Below are positions 56,600 through 64,000 of a stretch of DNA of 64,000 nt, one piece after another. The stretch is from Sipunculus nudus (taxonomy: Eukaryota; Annelida; Sipuncula; Golfingiida; Sipunculidae). The DNA lies in NCBI GenBank assembly GCA_026874595.1, contig CM049317.1:56084118-56148117 (forward strand), read 5' to 3'. The translations under genes were made by a program, and so were the position numbers. The notes under the pieces are model-generated. The model saw only the letters and a list, made by a program, of their open reading frames with translations. It searched no databases and was not told the origin of the DNA. The number at the start of each line of letters is the position of its first letter. The stretch's first letter is position 1.

Positions 56600-59155
56600 G
56601 GCAGGGGGCCAAGAAAGTTCCAAAAGCATCTAAATGTGATTTTTAAGCGTTTTCAAAAGTGTGGGGCAATTGTTAACGCCCTAAAGAAGGTTGGAGTGAA
56701 AAAAAAATAAAAATAAAACCTAAAATATGCATTTTTAGTGCAGTTTTTGGCGAATTTCTAATTTGAAATCACATACTCACCACACGAAAATGAATAAATA
56801 TTGAAGTTACAGAATCATGTGTGCCAAATTGAGAATATTTATGCCCTGATATAGTCTTCTTCAAATCTTAATAATACTTCAGAACAGTTTCTCGGTTTTT
56901 AACGACGGTAAAATAATATAGGCCTATTGAGAGGAAAAAGGAATATCATTTTCAAACTAACTTGAAGTTGTAATTATATATAGTCAAATATATATTACCA
57001 TGAACAATTAATTTACAGACAACTGACCTGACGTCGTCATATATAATTACACATTGAGTAATACAAAGCAAATAGTTATATTCCAAAGCAGGTAACCATT
57101 TGAAATATAACGCATACAAGTTGGTCTATATTTCCAATCGTTCTCACTCAAATGAATTACATTGTATTTAACTCCGTTACCTGAAAAAAAATACACAATA
57201 AATTATTGTCTAATTTTTACGATAAAGGAATAATAAAAAATGACATATAATAAAAAACACAATCAAGACATGAGGCCACGGTTGTTTTCACGTGAGGCAT
57301 GTGGACTAAGAAGAAATGCAATGGAATTACCTATGGAATTTACGTCATTTCACAAAGATAAGGGATGGGTGTGTTCACAGTGTGGACTTTTTAAAAAATG
57401 TCATCAATTGGCATTTCTGTGGATATTTACTTAGAAGCTCTTTTTTTATGATAATGATAGTAATAATATTTTTTATGATAAAATTTCTATAATGAAAGCT
57501 CTATTAATTTTGCCTAATAAAAGCTCAGAACTCATTGATGTTTTTTTAAGAACATAAATATTAATACATTACCTGTATAGTATTCCCATCGAGCACTTAC
57601 CTTTTACTGTATTATCGGACATTATATTGGGCATTTAACATTCAGCGAGAATGTCCACAACGATAGATCGCTGAAAGCGAGCATGGATATTGTGAAAGGT
57701 TAAATAACCCGGTTGTCTGTACGCCGTTATGACTTATTCAACGCTGTACAGTTATCAAAGAAAAACAGACAAAATGAACGACCAAATCAAAAAAAGTTTT
57801 TGTGTTATTGTGTGGCAAAAAGGCAGAAAGTCGATTATATGTGTCATTCCTGTCAATAACTCCGCTGTCAAAATATCAACACTGAGTCACCGTTCATTAC
57901 CCCTGGGTGACACTACGTGGAGGGAGGTGTCAACATCTTTGTCCTGCAATTAAAAGGTTCGTTTCCAGCATGACTAGGCCTTAATGGTCACTTTTATACA
58001 TGCACATCTCATATGAAATAAAGAGTGATGTATTAAGGTTATATTAAATAGACATATTCTATATTTTAACGCTTTCCTGCCAACTCATGCAGGGTCGTTT
58101 TTTATTTATTTTTTTCAGTTATCACAAAAGCAATTTGTTCAACTGTTTGCCTCCGCCAGCATGGTATGCGTTCATAACCGATTGTGTGGGCGTGCCTGTT
58201 CAGAAGATAAATCCCGCAATCACGAATTGATTCTCATGAAATTTCAGGGCATTTCGGGAAAGGGCCAACAAAGAATCAATTATATTTGGGTGTGGGTCCG
58301 ACTTATCATCCGGGTCCAGGAAGGACTCCGAGGAATATTCACAAATGTGCAATCACTTATGCATTGTTGAATATGGGAATGAATATGGGCCGAATAAGTC
58401 ATGAACAGCTGGTACACAGGATTTACAACGAAAAAGTTCAGTTACACATTAACACGTGTTTTCATGCTGTCGCAATCGTCAGATGTGAAATGTTATAGAA
58501 CGGGTGGTGACATTATGTAATTACGTGCAGAAGCACTCGGCCATGGTCAGGTGGGGATGTATTTTGAATAGACGCATGTTTCTAGGTTAGATCTACATGA
58601 CCAAACACACTTAACCACACTTATACCAATACACACGCCGCTAGATATATATACCCATGTCTTTAATCAATTATTTAATTCCTTTATTATGGACAATCTT
58701 TTATAATGCCCAAAACAATGGAAAATACCCTTGACTAAAATCGGCTCAAAACTCATTCACTATTAATATTAGGTCCATAAGTTATATATCATTTAACACT
58801 TTGTACAGTGGTCTTTCTGTTGGTAAATATATGTAATCCACGTTGATTTCCACAAGGTATTTTAACATTTTTGAAAATATTTGATTTTTTTAATGGTACA
58901 CAATGCTAAGCAATTTTACCAATTTACAGCAATGATGTCAATTTCTCAGATTCGGTTTCTCGATGTCCTGAAATCTGGTGTGCTTATTGATCTTAAATTG
59001 TTTCATGCATTTCTGAAAGCAGGTTTCGCCACTGTATCTATCTTTCACACATTTATTACTCTATACTTGAGACAGTCAAATGAAAGCAGTCTATCCGTTT
59101 CACAGCTGTGACTTCATCTAGAGTCCTGAAAGCTCATATATACATCGACCATCAC
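56600..59155. other. No gene recognised
   Basis: Open frames at 57240-57434, 57729-57953, 58161-58498 and 58881-59111 are short and without recognised domains. No tandem array or terminal repeat pair was seen. Confidence 0.45.
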
Positions 59156-59159
59156 TAGT

Positions 59160-59790
59160 TTTATTTGTTTATGAAGACTGGTGGCGCCATCTGTAACTCT
59201 TCTGTTTTCAAACATCTTTTCCTTGATTATTGAGACCAATTTATCAGTTGTGGTTCCACCTTGTGCTATGAGACCTCGTTTGTTCGTTGGTCATGAATGT
59301 TGGACAATCTAAAGGGCACAATCTGAAGCCTGCGGCCCTGGAAGTTGAAACTTCACATGCTGACATGTCCTGAAATTTTCTTCATGGAAACCAAAAAAAT
59401 AGGTTACCATGACCTATATTCTATAAGTTATTTGGCAAAAATACCAGAATCCATCCACCAGTCTGTTGTTATACGGGCAGAAAACGTAACAGAAAGACCT
59501 AGTCGCTTTAAACTTCACACGCTCACTGGTTCGTAGTTCCTCTGTGGAAATCGAAACGTAGGTCACCGTGACCTATATTCTATGAACTATTGAGCGAAAA
59601 AAAATCAAAAGCCGTATTCCTTCTTTAACAAGGCACAAATCATAACTACAAGATCCAGGAAGTTGAAACTTTGTATTTTTCACTGGCCCAAAATAGGTCC
59701 TTTGTTTATGATTAAACGAAGGTCTCTGTGACCTACATTTTCAGAGTTTTTTGAGCGAAGGTCATCGTCTTTACATTAACAAGAATCATG
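59160..59790 (+). repeat. Three tandem units of about 165 bp with AGGTCA-type palindromes
   Basis: Units start near 59300, 59460 and 59625 and share 'gaagttgaaact.ca', 'tcctg.aa.tt' and 'aggt.accgtgacctatattct'. The second holds a perfect AGGTCACCGTGACCT at 59560-59574. The leader carries 'ggtggcgccatctg', a one-base variant of the F1 palindrome. Related to F3 interiors. Confidence 0.65.
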
Positions 59791-61585
59791 TACGTAAGGG
59801 CATCTTAATGTTTCAAAGCCATTCTAGCTGAATTAGTGGGAATTGAGTTGAATTATTTAAAGCAAATGGTTTTCTTTATGGACCCCTTTAATTTACCTGA
59901 GCATTCATTTGACGATTTCATATGTATGCTGCTGAATATCACAGGAATGGATAAGGCTATGAACACCAGGTTTTAATGGCGTATTGAATATAATGTATTT
60001 CAGTGTAAGCTGCAGGTAGTGTCATTAATGTAGACTTGTTTCCTCCCCGATTGCAGTGTTTGATTTCTGTGTTTGTTTTTACTATGTATTAACCATAACC
60101 ACATATTGTCCAATTGACTTAGGTGAGTATGTCAACTACAATTACACTTACTTTGGCAAATTTCCTGTTAAACCCTTCTTACTAGAAATAACGAGAGACG
60201 TGTTGGGCCGTAATGACAGAACCTTTATTACATAGCAATGGGCCACGTAAAAGGCCCCATCTACATATGTGACACAATATATGTGAACGGAAATATAACA
60301 TGCATCTCCTGAAGATACACAGACAAGCACAAAATATAATCGTAGCAAAAAAAAAAGGAGCGTCCACCCGATCTAAACAGATGTCCAAAGGTGAGGGAGG
60401 GAGGGTTATTTCGGCAGTGCATCGTGCGAATGGCGCTGGCGAAAGGTCCACGTGTGCGATATTTAGTTCGCCTTACGTAATCGATGTCACGGTCAGTGGC
60501 TCGAGAGGGGTGGTTTCACGTGTACATTATGAGTGCGCCGTTTTAACCGCTATTAACCTGCAACTTAGCAGAAATGGTTCATTTTATGAACATATGCTCT
60601 GGCTGGGCGTCCACCGTCCACCGTCTGTTCCCAAATAATCTCAACAGCCACTGCAGCTATCATCATTAGACATTGCTGACTTTTTATCATGTGATGAATA
60701 TGCAAAAATAAGCGGGCTGAAATAATCTTTTCGAATAATCGTGATAAAGTAATAACATACTAGCTTTCATATCATAGTTAACTGTTCCGAAGGGGAGAAT
60801 AATAAATCGAGTATGCATTCAGTCATTTTTCAAGATGGCGTTTTTACGGAACTTCAAATCGTGTCCATTGCAGTATTTGCAATTTTTTGTGTTGCCATAC
60901 ATGAGGTAATGTTTTTTTCACCATATATCTGAGGAACTGTTGTAGCCTTTAGCACCAAATTTCACAGGAATATTTATCAGGTGACTGCTATTTATATTTG
61001 TTCTGCAGGCGGCGCAACGTAAACCTACTTTCTTCGGACTGAAATGATCTTTTCTGCATATTTTGTCTTCTAATTAATCTATGTCATGTTCATCCTTTTC
61101 TCTCACAGTTTTAGTTTGATCACTCTCAAAACCCATGTAATAGTAACATGTCCTCTGGGAAATGCATAAATGGTATTTTTAAATTCACCTTTTTTCTTTC
61201 TTAATCACCCACCATCATGCCAGTAATTCCTAGGGTGAATATTAGAACACTGGGTCTCTCGTTCCAAATGGAATACAAATATAAGCTTTAAATAATTTTG
61301 ATTCTCCTGGACTGCGACATTTACAGCATTTCTACAGTACGTTGCGCTCTATTTTTTCATTGTTATCCATTGTGCGCAGAGTGAATGTTGGACACCTCGG
61401 GTTCTTGTTGTGAATGACAGGCTACAGCTATCAGTATGTACTTAGTGAGGCATAATGGTATAATCATTAGAGCTAGGATGTTAAGACGTATTAATATGCA
61501 GACATTTTTTATAAACGCTTCTTGTTCCTACCAAAGTGGGGTCACTGATCACCTTCATTTGTTATACTTTGGAATTAAGTATTGT
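59791..61585. other. No gene recognised
   Basis: The plus frame 60300-60638 (112 codons) and the minus frame 60182-60451 overlap and lack domains. An F1/F3-like remnant ('caggcggcgcaacgtaaacc') is at 61007. Confidence 0.4.
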
Positions 61586-61627
61586 GTCAGAATCAGCCGA
61601 GCGTCATCGCCCATGGCTTACTTGTTA
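61586..61627 (+). mobile_element. F3 family 3' end fragment
   Basis: 'aatcagccgagcgtcatcgcccatggcttacttgtt' matches the last 37 bp of the long F3 copy with substitutions. The upstream part is too diverged to delimit. Confidence 0.55.
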
Positions 61628-62375
61628 AATTGTCCGCCCAGGAAAAAAGTTTATTAAGGAAATTTGAAGACCAATAATTGTTCAAATGTTCTGGTCCGGA
61701 CACAAACTGTGATCTTCGCTTATATGAAACTACAGGGGAAAATAAAGTCTTTGAAATAATCACCCAACAAGCTTCATAGCTGATTAATTATCATTGAGCG
61801 ATTTGTGCCCTGTTAACGGATCGACGGGTGACGGACAACGGGTGATCGCTTCAACTAAGATGACTTTCAGGTTTTAGTTGAAAAGATTTTTTTTTGTCGG
61901 AAATATGCACAGAAGAGTATCGCAGGGCTGCCAAATCACTTTTTTCTAAAAATAATCACTCTTTTATTAGGAGTTCCTGAAAATTACGATAATATCGCTT
62001 TATCACTTTTTTTCAGCAGCACTAATTTTCTATTTAAGTGATATAATTCTGATAAATACAAATTCTCTCGTGCTTTAACAGTCTGGTTAAACAAGATTTG
62101 ACATTTCGCATTTTTTGTGTGTGGAAATGTCCAGCATGTGTCACAACATATGGAAACTATCCTTATCTTCATGCAAGGGGATGTGCACCATGTATGATTC
62201 TGGCTTCGGGAATGATAAATATATACACATTGTGGTATTATTATTTTCTGGATAACACGTGTAAATTTTTTGATAGAATAATCACAAAATTCACAAAATG
62301 TGTGTGTATAGCATACGATGGACTTGTATGGTTCCGAGTCGATTTGACTGATGTTCATATCATGCCGTCTGTCTC

Positions 62376-62535
62376 TCAAAGGGAAGGCTGAATGTAGTTG
62401 CTGTGCGCGTCATTCTTTGTGACTTCACAATTCAAAACCTTTAAAACCCTATTGTCTTCATCTCCAGTCGAAGTCCTATAACTGTCCGGCTGTCCTTTTC
62501 TGCATTTAGTGAATTCAGAGAGATATCCTAAGATC
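62376..62535 (-). pseudogene. C-type lectin domain, C-terminal fragment (second copy)
   Basis: The minus strand reads SEFTKCRKGQPDSYR, then VLKVLNCEVTKNDAHSNYIQP before a stop. It aligns with FTDWATGQPDN...VLNV...MNDV in the exon at 27381-27624, including non-coding similarity around 'gtcattctttgtgacttcaca'. The conserved Trp after FTD, the Trp of WND and the paired Cys are gone, and no ICE end follows. This is a decayed relative on the same strand, evidence for a local lectin gene duplication. Confidence 0.65.
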
Positions 62536-63004
62536 ATAAGATATAGTTTATTGCTATATACATGTAATAAAATCATCACATACAATAGTATTTGGCTTGA
62601 CTGGCTTGCTTAAACAAACACATTAAACAAGAAATAATAAAATAAAATTGTGTATAGAAAAAAAAGAAGTATGACTAAGAATGTTTAACTAGATTAATTG
62701 TGCTGCAAGTGGTATATATAATTCCCGAACGGCTGACGCGAAAGTGCTAGTTCGAGTTCTTTTGGAAATGCCTGTTAGCGACCTATAGCGAACCCCGAGG
62801 TTCCGTGAGGTTATTGACAAATGTACTGTTGTAAATTGTCTCAATATGAAATGTATATCTGAAAGATTATTGAGGAAGATATGATGACACTATATGTACA
62901 ATGGTTGATGGAAAGTTATTAAAAACTATTAAAATTGTTTTATTCCATTTAAAAATGTGTATAAAAATTAAAAATGGCATTGATATATGTATATATGTAT
63001 AAAT

Positions 63005-63037
63005 ATATATATATATATAATATATAAATATATTGTT

Positions 63038-63096
<59 letters not shown>
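63005..63096. repeat. (AT)n followed by (AG)n
   Basis: Interrupted AT repeats to 63062, then about 17 AG units to 63096. Confidence 0.93.
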
Positions 63097-63102
<6 letters not shown>

Positions 63103-63177
63103 GTATTAATAGTCATGCTGTTTTTATATAAATATCTTAGTTCTGGTCTCTGGCATATATAGAACAATACCATAGGT

Positions 63178-63228
63178 GTTTCTCGGCATCGGCAGTGAAC
63201 CGACTCTTCTGTGTATACCTTTTCAATT

Positions 63229-63272
<44 letters not shown>
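63178..63272 (+). repeat. 5'-truncated SINE with (TC)n tail
   Basis: 'tctcggcatcggcagtgaaccgac' followed by 'ttctgtgtata' matches the body of the SINE at 44208-44312 downstream of its B box. Pure (TC)n follows at 63231-63272. Confidence 0.7.
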
Positions 63273-63275
<3 letters not shown>

Positions 63276-63293
63276 AGAAAGATAGATAGATAG

Positions 63294-64000
63294 TGTAACA
63301 GGTGTCCCTTTTATTGTGTGCAGCAGTCTTGCAAGTGTCTGTGTAGCGCTAGCATTGTCCGATGCCATGGGAGACGCGCGAGCCATGCCGGCCCACGTGT
63401 TAGGGCTGACGTGTAGAAACACAGCGCTCATGCTGATCTGGAACCTTCTGGGCTGGTCGCGCTCTATGAGCGCGTGTCTTGGAATTTCTTTGGGCGTGTG
63501 TATTATGTATTTTTGTGTCCTTTCGATTGTTCGTGAAATAGAAGTTTCTAGAATATTCGGAAAAAAAGTTATAAATAGGGGCTGTGTTTTAGAGCCGAGG
63601 GGAGGAGAGAGAAATATTCAAGCGGACACGGAAAATTTAATTCAGTTTGTGGACCTTTCTGATAATTGCAGCAGTTATAGATCTTCTTCGAAATTTGTTA
63701 CGGATTTTATATAGTCTTCAGTCTGCCTTTGGGATCACTACCAGAATTTCACTTTTGGAATACACCAGATTGATTTTGTGATTGAATTGGACTATTATTC
63801 TCTGAGAAGATTTATGTGAACTGTTCATCTAGATTATACGTTTTGAAGGAATTGTTGACGCCATGACAGTGGTGGTATCCAGGTACTGTACACTTTATCT
63901 ATTATACTGTGTAACTGCATTGGTTTAGTTTATTGTAATGTTAGGATTTTTTTCAAGGATAAATTGTAATTATTTGTTAACAAAAAACACTGACTTATTT
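63294..64000 (+). repeat. Second LTR of the Gmr1-like family (runs off the window)
   Basis: Starts TGTAACAGGTGTCCC after 'gatagatagatag'. It shares with the LTRs at 30347 and 36181, in order, 'ttttattgtgtg', 'cacgtgt', 'gttcgtgaaatagaagtttct', 'ataaataggggctgtgttttagagccgagg', 'gtggtatccaggtactgt' and 'ttatttgttaacaaaaaacactgac'. It is clearly diverged, so it represents a different insertion or subfamily. The internal region, if present, lies beyond 64000. Confidence 0.85.

Noticed and set aside
60300-60638. 112-codon plus-strand frame as a possible gene
   Set aside because: No domain, no splice context and an overlapping antisense frame of similar size. Coding status cannot be supported.

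Overview
This is AT-rich animal nuclear DNA made mostly of transposable elements and simple repeats, with a few short exons. The interspersed repeats, the GGTGGCGCCACC-bearing repeat families, the tRNA-derived SINEs and a secreted C-type lectin point to a mollusc, most likely a bivalve. That assignment rests on recognising repeat types, not on a marker gene. No bacterial-style gene, rRNA, tRNA gene or CRISPR array was seen.

Layout. 0.8-2.4 kb: a SINE and a duplicated MULE-like transposase remnant. 4.4-4.7 kb: a small MITE. 6.1-6.8 kb: a minisatellite. 7-9.8 kb: two hairpin-ended non-autonomous repeat families (called F2 and F1 here) around a Tigger transposase remnant. 11.8-15.2 kb: remnants of a CACTA/tnp2-like transposase and a Ginger/gypsy-type DDE integrase, then another F1 copy. 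18.1-20.9 kb: a long inverted repeat whose arms carry a minisatellite. 21.5-23 kb: the 3' end of an LTR element on the minus strand. 23.4-26.7 kb: two inverted arrays of an 18-bp palindrome, enclosing a Tigger deletion derivative that sits inside a (TA)n tract and the 3' end of a LINE. 30.3-37.0 kb: a nearly complete but disabled Ty3/gypsy element with integrase placed before reverse transcriptase (Gmr1-like order). 38.1-41.1 kb: a P-element/THAP-like transposon remnant. 44.9-46.4 kb: a third repeat family (F3). 50.6-55.6 kb: a full-length but broken L1/Tx1-like LINE that split an F1 copy and left a 15-bp target duplication. From 63.3 kb to the end: a second LTR of the 30-37 kb family.

Host genes. 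Minus-strand exons read right to left as one possible split gene: a signal-peptide exon (56.3 kb), the N-terminal half of a C-type lectin domain (43.5 kb) and its C-terminal half (27.5 kb, with a 1-nt frameshift). All junctions are phase 1 and have good splice sites. A thrombospondin-type-1-like exon at 47.3 kb, also entered in phase 1, could be an alternative terminal exon. A further decayed lectin C-terminal fragment lies at 62.4 kb. The introns contain the LINE, the gypsy element and the P-like element.

The most notable signals are the gypsy element with copia-like pol order and a tRNA-Pro-like primer site, the inverted palindrome arrays, and the hairpin-ended F1/F2/F3 families with shared palindromic motifs.
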